Positions 36,258-44,453 of a stretch of 64,000 nt of DNA are shown piece after piece. Each line of letters opens with the position of its first letter. Position 1 is the stretch's first letter. A program made the position numbers and the translations under genes. The notes beneath the pieces were generated by a model. That model ran no database searches and was not told the origin of the DNA. It saw only the letters and a program-made list of their open reading frames with translations. This DNA comes from Saccharothrix longispora (lineage in GTDB: Bacteria > Actinomycetota > Actinomycetes > Mycobacteriales > Pseudonocardiaceae): assembly GCF_030852425.1 (NCBI RefSeq), contig NZ_NSDM01000004.1, positions 248,001 to 312,000 on the forward strand. Reading direction: 5' to 3'.

Positions 36258-37889
36258 TCACCCGCGGGCGCGCACCCAGTCGGCGACGACCTCGCCGAGC
36301 ACGGACAGCGGCAGGGCGCCGCCGCCGATCAGCACGTCGTGGAACGCCCGGATGTCGAACCGGTCGCCCAGCGCCCGCTCGGCCTCCTCGCGGATGCGCA
36401 GGATCTCCAGCCTGCCCACCATGTACGCCAGCGCCTGGCCGGGCGCGGCGAGGTAGCGGTCGACCTCGTTCTCGATCTCCACGAGCGCCAGCGGCGTGTT
36501 CTCGCGCAGGTAGTCCACGCCCCGCTGCCTGCTCCAGCCGTGCGCGTGCAGGCCGGTGTCCACGACGAGCCGCCCGGCGCGCATCGAGTCCAGCGCCAGC
36601 ATCCCCAGCCGGGCCACGTCCGAGGAGTACAGGCCCATCTCGTCGGCCAGCCGCTCGGTGTAGAGGCCCCAGCCCTCCGAGTAGGCCGTGAAGCCGGCGA
36701 CGCGGCGCAGCAGCGGCAGGTCGGTGAGCTGCTGGGCGAGCGTGATCTGGAAGTGGTGCCCCGGCACGGCCTCGTGGAACGCGATGGCCTCGGCCTGGTA
36801 GCGGAACCGCTCCTCGACGCGGTGGGTGTTCGCGAAGTAGGTGCCCTGCCGCGTCCCGTCCAGCGACGGCGGCATGTAGTACGCGGTGGGCGCGCCCGGC
36901 GCGTCGGCGGCGGGCACCGCCTCGACCTGGCAGCGCTGCTCCGGCAGCCTGCCGAACCAGCGCGGCGCGGCCTCCTCCGCCCTGGTCACGGCCTCGCGGG
37001 CGGCGCCGAGCAGCTCCTCCTCGGAGGCCCAGCGCAGCTCCGGGTCGGTGCGCATCCGCTCGAAGACCTCGGCCGGGTCGGACGTGCCGAACACGCGGGC
37101 GCCCAGCTCGGCGTACTCGTCGCGGAGCTTCGCCATCACGTCCAGGCCGGTCCGGTGCAGCTCCTCCGGCGTGCGGTCGGTCGTCGTCCGCACGCGGGCC
37201 AGCGCCGCGTACGTCGCGTCGCCGCCGGGCAGCCAGCTCAGGCCCGCGCGGTCCTCGGGCCGGGCGTCGAGGCCGGCGACGACGTCGCGGTACTCGGCGA
37301 ACGCGGGCCGCACGACCTCGGCGAGCAGTCGGTCCCGCTGCGTGGTGAACGCCTCGCCGCCCGCGGGCCGGGCCAGGGGGTCCTCGTCGGCGGCCAGGTA
37401 GCGGTCCAGGTGCGCGACGGCCGCGTCCACCAGGTGCCGCACGGGCGTGCGGCCCGCCGTCGCGCCGTCCAGGTGCCGCTCCGCCACCCGGCGCAGGAAC
37501 TCCGGCACCGCGGCCAGCCGGTCCAGGTAGGCCCGCTCGGACTCCTCGCCGGACAGCGCGGTCATCGGCAGCACGGTCAGCACCTCGCCCGCCGGGGCGA
37601 AGAACGAGTCGGTGATGGTGTACTCCACGCCGCGCGCGTCGAGGTGGTCCACCAGCGCCTCGGCCTGCCGCACGACCACGGACGCGGTCACCGGGTCGTC
37701 GTCGGCGGGCAGCGCGCGGGCGCGGGCGGCGATGTCCAGGGCCCGCGCCCGGATCGCCTCCTCGGTCCCGGCCCGGTGGTCGGGCAGGAGGTGGTCGTAG
37801 CCCGGCACGCCGTTCACCGTCGCGCCCAGCGGCGAGTGGGACAACACCAGGTCGAGCAGTTCGTCGGCCAACTCGGCGGTCGTAGCCAT
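36258..37889 (-). CDS. DUF885 family protein (metallopeptidase-like)
   Basis: A 543-residue predicted cytoplasmic protein of the DUF885 family, with a gluzincin-like active site: AIAFHEAVPGHHFQ contains an HExxxHH-type metal motif, followed by a downstream Glu in YSEGWGLYTERLADEMG. The segments TAYYMPPSLDGTRQGTYFAN and ALAYMVGRLEILRIREEA are family hallmarks. These proteins are thought to be carboxypeptidase-like, but no substrate is established. Start ATG 37889. Divergent from nothing nearby; 55 bases of AT-rich DNA separate it from the response regulator's stop. Confidence 0.9.
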   Translation of the reverse strand: MATTAELADELLDLVLSHSPLGATVNGVPGYDHLLPDHRAGTEEAIRARALDIAARARALPADDDPVTASVVVRQAEALVDHLDARGVEYTITDSFFAPAGEVLTVLPMTALSGEESERAYLDRLAAVPEFLRRVAERHLDGATAGRTPVRHLVDAAVAHLDRYLAADEDPLARPAGGEAFTTQRDRLLAEVVRPAFAEYRDVVAGLDARPEDRAGLSWLPGGDATYAALARVRTTTDRTPEELHRTGLDVMAKLRDEYAELGARVFGTSDPAEVFERMRTDPELRWASEEELLGAAREAVTRAEEAAPRWFGRLPEQRCQVEAVPAADAPGAPTAYYMPPSLDGTRQGTYFANTHRVEERFRYQAEAIAFHEAVPGHHFQITLAQQLTDLPLLRRVAGFTAYSEGWGLYTERLADEMGLYSSDVARLGMLALDSMRAGRLVVDTGLHAHGWSRQRGVDYLRENTPLALVEIENEVDRYLAAPGQALAYMVGRLEILRIREEAERALGDRFDIRAFHDVLIGGGALPLSVLGEVVADWVRARG

Positions 37890-37944
37890 GCGCTCCCCTT
37901 GGTCCGTGGTGGGAAACCGAATGGTACTTAGCCTAAGAAACGAT

Positions 37945-38592
37945 TTACACCCCGTCCAAATAGGCGAGGACCGCGAGCACCCGCCGGTTGTCGTCCTCGG
38001 ACATCGGCAGCCCGAGCTTCCCGAAGATGTTCGCGATGTGTTTGCCGACCGCTTTCTCCGTCACGAACAGGCGCGTCGCGATCGCCCCGTTCGAACGGCC
38101 CTCCGCCATCAGCGAGAGGACTTCCCGCTCCCGCGGGGTCAACGTGGTCAGCGGGCGGTCGCGCGCGCCCCGCGCGAGCAGTTGCGTGATGACTTCCGGG
38201 TCCATCGCGGTGCCGCCCGCGGCGACCCGGCGGATCGCGCCCACGAACTGCCGCACGTCCGACACCCGGTCCTTGAGCAGGTAGCCGACCGCGCCGCCCC
38301 GGTCGGACAGCAGCTCCCGCGCGTACAGCTGCTCGACGTACTGGGAGAGCACCAGCACGGGCAGGCCGGGCACCTGCTTGCGCGCCTCGATCGCCGCGCG
38401 CAGGCCCTCGTCGGTGAACGTCGGCGGCAGGCGCACGTCGACCACCGCCACGTCCGGGCGGTGGTCGAGGAGGGCGTCGAGGAGCGCGGGACCGGAGCCG
38501 ACCGCCTCGACGACGTCGAAGTCGTAGGCCCGCAGCAGCCGGATCAGGCCGTCCCGGAGGAGGACGAGGTCTTCACCGAGGACAACTCGCAC
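37945..38592 (-). CDS. NarL/LuxR-family response regulator
   Basis: A 215-residue two-component response regulator. The receiver domain has acidic residues in VVLGEDLVLLRDG, the phosphoacceptor Asp in VAVVDVRLPPTFTDEG and the conserved Lys in GYLLKDRV. The C-terminal LuxR HTH is LTPREREVLSLMAEGRSNG, then ATRLFVTEKAVGKHIANIFG. GTG 38592 is chosen: GGAG lies 5 bases before it and the frame upstream is only a shadow of the kinase gene. It overlaps the 3' end of the kinase by 49 bases, so the pair is co-expressed. Confidence 0.93.
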   Translation of the reverse strand: MRVVLGEDLVLLRDGLIRLLRAYDFDVVEAVGSGPALLDALLDHRPDVAVVDVRLPPTFTDEGLRAAIEARKQVPGLPVLVLSQYVEQLYARELLSDRGGAVGYLLKDRVSDVRQFVGAIRRVAAGGTAMDPEVITQLLARGARDRPLTTLTPREREVLSLMAEGRSNGAIATRLFVTEKAVGKHIANIFGKLGLPMSEDDNRRVLAVLAYLDGV

Positions 38593-39824
38593 GGCAGCTC
38601 CATGGTCACGATGGTCGGCCCGCCCACCGGGCTCGCGACCCCGAGTGTGCCGTCGAACGCGGCGAGCCGGCGCTCGATCCCGCGCAGACCGCCGCCCTCG
38701 GCCGGTTCCGCCCCACCGCGCCCGTTGTCGCCGATCATCAGGGCCAGCCTGCCGCCCTCGTGCCGGACGCGGACCCACGCGCCGGTCGCGCCGCTGTGCT
38801 TGGCCACGTTCGTCAGGCTCTCGGCGACCGCGAAGTAGGCGGCCGACTCGACCGGCGCCTCGGGGCGGCCGTCCAGCTCCAGGTCCACCTCCACCGGCAG
38901 CGGGTGCGCCAGGGCCAGGGCGCGCACCGCGCCGTCGAGGCCCCGGTCGGCGAGCACCGGCGGGTGGATGCCGCGCACGAGGTCGCGCAGCTCGGCCAGC
39001 GCCAGCGACGACGACTGCCGGGCCTCGACGAGCAGCTCGCGGGCCGCCCGCGGGTCGCGGGCCAGCAGCTCCTCGGCCATGCCCAGGCTCATGCCGAGGG
39101 CGACGAGGCGGGCCTGCGCGCCGTCGTGCAGGTCGCGCTCGATGCGGCGCAGCTCGGCGGCCTGGGCGTCGACCGTGTCGGCGCGCGAGTCGGACAGCGC
39201 GCGGACCCGGTCGGTGAGCGCGGCGGTCGCGCTCGGCGCGAGCAGCAGCTTCACCACGCGGGCGTGCAGCACGGCGGCGCGCGGCGTGGCCCACCAGGCC
39301 GCCGCCAGGTAGGCCGCGCCCAGGAACGGGGCCACCACGAAACCGCCGGGGGTGTCGGCGTCGACGAGGTTGAACTCGACCTCCCGCGCGCCCGCCAGCC
39401 ACAGCAGCGGCACCAGGAACCCGAAGGCGCCGCCCAGCCACAGGGCCGGGGGCAGCACGCCGAAGAACACGCCCGCGACCGCGTTCGCCGGCAGGAACGC
39501 CAGGTCGCGCCACGTCGCCGGGTCGGTGGCGATCGTGCGGACCCGGGTCATCGGGCCCCGGTTGGCGGGCAGCCGGTAGGGCGGCGGGACCTCGGTGTCG
39601 AGCACCCTCCCCGCCCAGGCGCGGAAGAACCCGGCGTAGCGCCGGACCAGGGCGGTCACCAGGAGCAGCAGCGGCACCCCCACGGTCACCAGGATCATCG
39701 GGTAGGTGACCAGTTGGAGCGGGACGAGCGGCAGCCCCACCAGGCACAGCGGTGTCCGCACGAGCCCCCGTGCGGCCTGGGCGATCCGGGCGCGGGCGTC
39801 GCGCACGAGGTCGTGGTCCGTCAT
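38544..39824 (-). CDS. sensor histidine kinase (HisKA_3 type)
   Basis: A 426-residue membrane sensor kinase pairing with the NarL-type regulator. The N-terminal ~210 residues contain about four membrane segments (PLVPLQLVTYPMILVTVGVPLLLLVTALV as two, VFFGVLPPALWLGGAFGF, PFLGAAYLAAAWWA) with no large extracellular domain, so it likely senses membrane or envelope state. The phosphoacceptor His is in RRIERDLHDGAQARLVAL; the ATPase lobe has ESLTNVAKHS, IGDNGRGG and GLRGIERRLAAFDG. Start ATG 39824. The sensor resembles those near cell-envelope stress or antibiotic-resistance systems. Confidence 0.92.
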   Translation of the reverse strand: MTDHDLVRDARARIAQAARGLVRTPLCLVGLPLVPLQLVTYPMILVTVGVPLLLLVTALVRRYAGFFRAWAGRVLDTEVPPPYRLPANRGPMTRVRTIATDPATWRDLAFLPANAVAGVFFGVLPPALWLGGAFGFLVPLLWLAGAREVEFNLVDADTPGGFVVAPFLGAAYLAAAWWATPRAAVLHARVVKLLLAPSATAALTDRVRALSDSRADTVDAQAAELRRIERDLHDGAQARLVALGMSLGMAEELLARDPRAARELLVEARQSSSLALAELRDLVRGIHPPVLADRGLDGAVRALALAHPLPVEVDLELDGRPEAPVESAAYFAVAESLTNVAKHSGATGAWVRVRHEGGRLALMIGDNGRGGAEPAEGGGLRGIERRLAAFDGTLGVASPVGGPTIVTMELPCELSSVKTSSSSGTA

Positions 39825-39900
39825 GCCCCGGATTCTTCCGGTCCGACCCCGCCGGCGCGGTGGGGCCAACCCCCCGACTCGCGTCCCCGCGGACCCCGGG

Positions 39901-41058
39901 TCAGTTGATCGCGGCCGGGATGCGGCGCAGGTGGTCGAGCACCACCGGGTCCTGCAACTGCATCCACTGCACGACCTCGGTGTAGGTCGCGCACACCGTC
40001 TCGGGCTTCGCGCACACCTCGCCGAGGAACCCCTCCACCGCACCGCTGAACGCCCCGCCGGCCCACTCGTTGAAGTGGTTGCCGATCACGATCGGCGCGC
40101 GGTTGCCGTTGAACGCCGCCTGGTGCACCGAGCGGTACGTGTCCAGCACGACCTGCGTGAAGTCCGCGGCCCGGTGCGGCTCCTCCTTCGCGCCGTTGAG
40201 CGCGAACCAGAGGTTGTAGTCCATCATCACGACCTGCTTGCCCAGGGCGGGCACGCGGACCTCGGGCATCGGGAACTCCCACACGCCGTCGCGCACGTAG
40301 GGCCACACCACGCCCAGGCTCACGTGGCTGGTGTCGTAGACCAGGCCGTGGCCCCGCATCGCCGGGAACGCCTGGTCCCAGTCGCCCTCCAGGCAGGGCG
40401 TGCGCCCGCCCCGGACGTTCGCCGGGTCGAGCGCGAAGCCCCGCTGCCGCGCCTGCTCCACGATCGCGAAGAACCGGTCCAGCTCGTCGTTCCACTGCGC
40501 GGTGTCCCAGCTGCCGACGTTCGGCTCGTCGCCCGTGCAGTAGTGGCCGTTGTAGTGGGTGCCGATCTCGTGGCCGGCGGCGATCGCGGCGTTGAGGTAG
40601 CCGATGCGCAGCTCCACGTCGGCGCGGGACCCGCCGAACCCGATCGACGAGTAGCCCGGCCGGTGACCGGGGCCGGTGTAGGTCGCGGCGTCGTCGTCCG
40701 GGATCAGGTAGACGCCCGACAGCAGGCCGGTGACGTGCGCGCCCACGCCGGCGGCGAGCGGCATGATCCGGTCCCAGTGCGGCTTGGACGCCGCGCCGTC
40801 GAAGGAGAACAGCACGAACTGGGGCGGCTTCTCGCCGGGCTGCATCCGGCGCATCCAGGACGGCGGGGTGGCGGGCATCGGGACGGTCGGCGCGGCGGCC
40901 GCGGACGTGCCGCCGGTGGGGCGCGGCGCCATCGGGAGGGGGGCGGCGAGGTCGCCGGCGTCGGTGGTCGGCCCCGGGTCGCGGGCGCCCAGCACGGCCA
41001 GCACCACGAGGGTGAGCGCCAGCGCGACGCCCGTCGACAACCAGCCCCATCGCTTCAC
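39901..41058 (-). CDS. membrane-anchored polysaccharide deacetylase-like protein
   Basis: A 385-residue extracytoplasmic protein with an N-terminal signal anchor (STGVALALTLVVLAVLGA) and a Pro/Ala-rich linker. The NodB-like fold is suggested by LFSFDGAAS, where the canonical DD is altered to FDG, by the zinc-type HxxxH in GTHYNGHYC and by VRGGRTPCLEGDW. GTG 41058 and GTG 41064 are both possible starts. It would act on cell-wall or capsular glycans, but the missing second Asp of the TFDD motif makes activity uncertain. It shares its strand with the sortase and the pilin-like gene upstream, 40 bases after the sortase stop. Confidence 0.8.
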   Translation of the reverse strand: MKRWGWLSTGVALALTLVVLAVLGARDPGPTTDAGDLAAPLPMAPRPTGGTSAAAAPTVPMPATPPSWMRRMQPGEKPPQFVLFSFDGAASKPHWDRIMPLAAGVGAHVTGLLSGVYLIPDDDAATYTGPGHRPGYSSIGFGGSRADVELRIGYLNAAIAAGHEIGTHYNGHYCTGDEPNVGSWDTAQWNDELDRFFAIVEQARQRGFALDPANVRGGRTPCLEGDWDQAFPAMRGHGLVYDTSHVSLGVVWPYVRDGVWEFPMPEVRVPALGKQVVMMDYNLWFALNGAKEEPHRAADFTQVVLDTYRSVHQAAFNGNRAPIVIGNHFNEWAGGAFSGAVEGFLGEVCAKPETVCATYTEVVQWMQLQDPVVLDHLRRIPAAIN

Positions 41059-41098
41059 AACCACAGGACGACCCGGTGCCGTCGGAGGTTGCCTCGCG

Positions 41099-41809
41099 TC
41101 ACGCCGGCGTCGCGATCACCACGCGGTTCTCCTCGTAACCGGTGCCGCCGCCGACCCACCGGCCGCCGCACGTCACCAGCACCAGCCGGTGCGGCCCGCG
41201 CGGCCCGAACAGCTCGACGGCCCGGTTCGGCAGGTCGTCCTTGCGGACCGCCTCGACCTGCGTGACGGTGAAGGCGAAGGACTTCCCCGCGGTGTCGACC
41301 ACGGTGACCCGCTGCCCCGCGGCCGAGCGCCACAGCTCGTCGAACGGGCCGGTCATGCCCTTCCAGTTCACGTGCCCGGCCAGGACCGTGGCGCCCTCGG
41401 CCGCGCCCAGGTCCACGCCCCACCACGTCGCCTCGCCCACGCCCTCCGGCACCGGCAGCACGCCGTCGGCGGTGACCTCCTCGCGGACCAGCGTCGCCAG
41501 CCCGCCCTGCGGGAGCCGGACCGTGCCGGGCCGCTGCTGCGCCGGCTGCTGTTGCTGCTGTTGTTGCTCCTGCTGGGCGGGCGGCTGCGCGGACGGCGGC
41601 GGGGGCGACGCGGGCGCGTTCGCCCCGACCGGCAGCCCGGCCAGGTCCGCGCCCCGGCCCGAGCGGGCGCTGTCGCCCAGCGGGTGCGGCACGACCGCGT
41701 CCGCCGGGACGGGTGCCCCGGCGGGCACGACCTCGGCGGAACGGGTGACGACCAGCGCGGCGGAGGCGAGCAGGGCCGCCACCGCCACGCCGGTCACCAG
41801 TGCTCTCAC
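41099..41809 (-). CDS. class F-type sortase
   Basis: A membrane-anchored transpeptidase of 236 residues. After a signal anchor (ALVTGVAVAALLASAALVV) and a disordered Pro/Gln linker with a near-pure glutamine run, the sortase barrel has the catalytic His in VLAGHVNW, Cys in LVLVTCGGRW and Arg in YEENRVVIA. The short sequence without LPxTG-specific loops fits class F/E enzymes of actinobacteria. GTG 41809 is the start; it lies 17 bases downstream of the pilin-like surface protein stop, so that protein is the likely substrate or partner. Confidence 0.9.
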   Translation of the reverse strand: MRALVTGVAVAALLASAALVVTRSAEVVPAGAPVPADAVVPHPLGDSARSGRGADLAGLPVGANAPASPPPPSAQPPAQQEQQQQQQQPAQQRPGTVRLPQGGLATLVREEVTADGVLPVPEGVGEATWWGVDLGAAEGATVLAGHVNWKGMTGPFDELWRSAAGQRVTVVDTAGKSFAFTVTQVEAVRKDDLPNRAVELFGPRGPHRLVLVTCGGRWVGGGTGYEENRVVIATPA

Positions 41810-41826
41810 GTGCGCGTCATCCGGTC

Positions 41827-43254
41827 TCAGGCCCGCTCGGCGGCCCGACGCCGGGCCAGCAGGCCCAGCAGCGCGACGCCGACCAGCAGCACGCCGCCGA
41901 AGCCGACCAGGCCGCCGGTGCGCACCTCGGACGTGAACGACGCCGTGGCCACGACGCCCGCGCCGTCCGCGCCGGCCGGGATCGTGATGGGCACGATCGG
42001 CTTGTCCGGCTTGTTCTTCAGCGCCACGGACAGGGTCTGCCCGGGTTCCACCCGGCCGCACGCCTTCGGCGGGGCGTTCGGGTCGAAGTGCTCCTGGTAG
42101 CCCTTGGCCGCGGCGACCTCGATGACGCAGATCTCCTGCGGGGTGCGCAGGTCCGGCACCGTCGCCAGGCCGTCCGCGCCGCTCTGGAGCACGATCGGCT
42201 GGCCCTCGGGGCCGGTCAGGTCCGTGTCGTCCTGCCGCTTGGCCGGCGTCGTGCCGTCGGCGGCGGTGACCTTCAGCGCCACGCCCGCGATGGCCTTGCC
42301 GGTCTCCTCGTCGGTCTTGGCGACCTGGACGACGCCGGGCGCGGTCTTCGCGGTGGTCGACGCGTTCGCCGCCAGCGGCTTCTCGCCGCCGGTGGTGACG
42401 ATCCGCTGCATGTCCGCGTTGTTCGCGGGGACCTGCACGCGCGGCCGGTCGGCCGGGCCGTTGAGCGAGACGCTGAACGACGGGTTCGGGCCGGTCGGCA
42501 CGACCTTCACGGCGAGCGCCTCGCCGTCGGTCGGCGTGGTGAGCTGCCCCGTGGTCGAGCCGTCCTCCAGGGTGGCGTCGGTCAGCTCGACGGTCACCGG
42601 CAGGCCGGTGACCTGGCCGCCACCGGTCTTGGTGACGTCCACCACCCACGTGTCGGGGCTGCCGATGACCTGGTCCTCCTCCGGCGCGCTGACCTTGGCC
42701 GCCCACGGCCCGCGGTTGGCCTCGGCGTCGGCCCGCAGCCGGTCCACCGCCTTCTGCGCCTGCCCGAACTCGGGCCTGCCCAGCTGGTCGTAGTGGAACT
42801 GCTCGTTGTAGGCGATGTGCCGGAAGTCGCTCGCCGGGTCCAGTGAGATGCCCCGCGCGGGGTCCGGGGCCGCCGTCCACGTGTGCAGCAGGTGCGCGAG
42901 CGCGGCGGCCTCGTCGGGCGAGGTCGTGTTCGCGTAGCGGAGCAGGAGGTAGGAGATGTTCGCGGCGAGGTCGGCGGGCAGCGGCGCGCCGCCCTTGGTG
43001 AGCAGTTCGTCACCGTCCTTGTAGGGGACGTCGCTGTCCGGGGCGAGCAGCGAGTACTGCACGCACCAGACGCGCTGGCCGTTCCACTCGTAGGAGCCGA
43101 GCCAGTCCCCCCGGCCCGCGGGCTTGCCCTGGTAGCCCTGGGCGGCCACCTCGTACCCGAGGCCCTCCTTCGGATCGGCGTCCGCCGTGGCGGGCAGGGT
43201 GAGCAGGGCCACGCCGGCGGCCAACGCGGCACCGGCGAGTCGTCTCCGCCTCAT
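41827..43254 (-). CDS. surface protein with SpaA/pilin-like domain
   Basis: A 475-residue secreted protein. It has a signal peptide (LAGAALAAGVALLTLPATADA). The N-terminal region includes WCVQYSLLAPDSDVPY, a Cys-Gln-containing segment that may be a thioester-type adhesin domain. A middle beta domain and a SpaA-like Ig fold follow (VVQVAKTDEETGKAIAGVAL), then a C-terminal membrane helix (VGFGGVLLVGVALLGLLARRR). No canonical LPxTG is visible before the helix. The arrangement with the adjacent sortase suggests a wall-anchored or membrane-anchored adhesin. The thioester assignment is tentative. Start ATG 43254; 231 bases separate it from the divergent Bax-inhibitor gene. Confidence 0.82.
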   Translation of the reverse strand: MRRRRLAGAALAAGVALLTLPATADADPKEGLGYEVAAQGYQGKPAGRGDWLGSYEWNGQRVWCVQYSLLAPDSDVPYKDGDELLTKGGAPLPADLAANISYLLLRYANTTSPDEAAALAHLLHTWTAAPDPARGISLDPASDFRHIAYNEQFHYDQLGRPEFGQAQKAVDRLRADAEANRGPWAAKVSAPEEDQVIGSPDTWVVDVTKTGGGQVTGLPVTVELTDATLEDGSTTGQLTTPTDGEALAVKVVPTGPNPSFSVSLNGPADRPRVQVPANNADMQRIVTTGGEKPLAANASTTAKTAPGVVQVAKTDEETGKAIAGVALKVTAADGTTPAKRQDDTDLTGPEGQPIVLQSGADGLATVPDLRTPQEICVIEVAAAKGYQEHFDPNAPPKACGRVEPGQTLSVALKNKPDKPIVPITIPAGADGAGVVATASFTSEVRTGGLVGFGGVLLVGVALLGLLARRRAAERA

Positions 43255-43398
43255 GATTTTCAGTTACCCCTCGGGCGCGTCCGTAAGAGCTGCCGCTGGC
43301 AGCCTTACGGGTGGGTGATCGCCGCGACAAGCCTCCAGGGGGGTGGATCTCCGACTACGCTCCGCCACAGGGGTGTGGATGTGAGATCGACAGCCCGA

Positions 43399-43414
43399 GT
43401 AAAGTCACTTTTAC
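43399..43414. promoter_or_regulatory. GTAAA-N6-TTTAC inverted repeat
   Basis: A small AT-rich perfect inverted repeat between the divergent pilin-like and Bax-inhibitor genes, 72 bases upstream of the latter's start. Candidate operator or part of the promoter; nothing else supports it. Confidence 0.3.
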
Positions 43415-43485
43415 CCGACGGGAACGAATCGACTCGTGTGGTCGTTGGACCCCGTGACGGCGTAAGAACGCCACAGGAGGACGAG

Positions 43486-44310
43486 GTGCGCACCACCAGC
43501 AACCCCGCGTTCCGCAACCTGCCGACAGGCGGCGGACAGCAGGCAGGATTCGGCCAGCCCTACGACCAGCCGTACGGGCAGCAGCAGTACGGGGCCGAGC
43601 AGTACGGCGGCTACCAGGGCGCGCCGCCGGTCGCCGGCGAGCGCCCGATCACCATCGACGACGTGGTGACCAAGACCGCGATGACCCTCGCGCTCACCCT
43701 GGTCACCGGCTTCATCTCGGCGTGGCTGGTGCTGTCCGGCCAGGTCGCGCCCTTCGCGCTGATGCTGCCGGGCCTCATCATCGGCCTGGTCGTGTCGCTG
43801 GTCATCATCTTCAAGCGGAAGCCGAGCGCTCCGCTGGTGCTGACCTACGCGGCGGCCGAGGGCGTGTTCCTCGGTGGCATCACCGGTGTGTTCGAGAGCT
43901 TCTTCCCGGGCATCGCCTGGCAGGCCATCCTCGGCACGTTCGGTGTCTTCGGCGCCATGCTCGTGGTCTACAAGACGGGTGCGATCCGCGTCACGCCGCG
44001 CCTGACCAAGTGGATCATCGGCGCGACCGTCGGCGCCGCGGTGCTGATGCTCGGCAACCTGGTGATGGGCCTGTTCGGCGTCAACATGGGCCTGCGCGAC
44101 GGCGGCACGCTCGCCATCGTGTTCTCGCTCATCGTGATCGGCATCGCCGCGTTCAACTTCCTGCTCGACTTCGAGTCGGCGAACGAGATGATCCGCTCGG
44201 GCGTCCCGTCGAAGTGGGCCTGGTGGGCGGCGTTCGGCCTGATGACCACCCTGGTGTGGCTCTACCTGGAGATCCTGCGCCTGCTCTCCTACCTCCAGAG
44301 CGGCGACTGA
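43486..44310 (+). CDS. Bax inhibitor-1/YccA family membrane protein
   Basis: A 274-residue protein with about seven membrane helices. A Gly/Gln/Tyr-rich cytoplasmic N-terminus (about 55 residues, with QPYGQQQYGAEQYGGYQ) precedes the TMBIM core (FISAWLVLSGQVAPFALM, FLGGITGVFESFFPGIAWQA, FNFLLDFESANEMI), the last with the conserved Asp pair of the family's pH-sensing site. The actinobacterial form often has this tail. GTG 43486 with AGGAGG at good spacing. Family members are proposed calcium leak channels; the role in bacteria is unclear. Confidence 0.92.
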   Translation: MRTTSNPAFRNLPTGGGQQAGFGQPYDQPYGQQQYGAEQYGGYQGAPPVAGERPITIDDVVTKTAMTLALTLVTGFISAWLVLSGQVAPFALMLPGLIIGLVVSLVIIFKRKPSAPLVLTYAAAEGVFLGGITGVFESFFPGIAWQAILGTFGVFGAMLVVYKTGAIRVTPRLTKWIIGATVGAAVLMLGNLVMGLFGVNMGLRDGGTLAIVFSLIVIGIAAFNFLLDFESANEMIRSGVPSKWAWWAAFGLMTTLVWLYLEILRLLSYLQSGD

Positions 44311-44328
44311 CCTCCCGCACCGCGCACA

Positions 44329-44370
44329 CGACGAGGGCGCCCCGGCCGATCGGCCGGGGCGCCCTCGTCG
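44329..44370. terminator. 20-bp-arm hairpin after the Bax-inhibitor gene
   Basis: A perfect inverted repeat with 20-bp arms and a 2-nt nominal loop (AT), centred at 44349-44350, between converging genes. A strong bidirectional terminator by position; no T tract. Confidence 0.75.
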
Positions 44371-44380
44371 TCCACCGAGT

Positions 44381-44446
44381 GTCGTACGTCCAGGCCCCGC
44401 GAGTCGTACGTCCAGGGCCCGTGAGTTCTACGTTCACGACCCCGTG
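44381..44446. repeat. three 22-bp tandem units containing GTCGTACGTCCAGG
   Basis: GTCGTACGTCCAGG occurs at 44381 and 44403, with a third diverged copy (GTTCTACGTTCACG) at 44425: an exact 22-bp period. The array sits between the terminator hairpin and the thiolase stop. Function unknown. Confidence 0.7.
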
Positions 44447-44453
44447 GCACGTC

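Noticed and set aside
44381-44446. Possible short CRISPR or attachment site
   Set aside because: Only three diverging 22-bp units without unique spacers, and no integrase or cas gene in the window.
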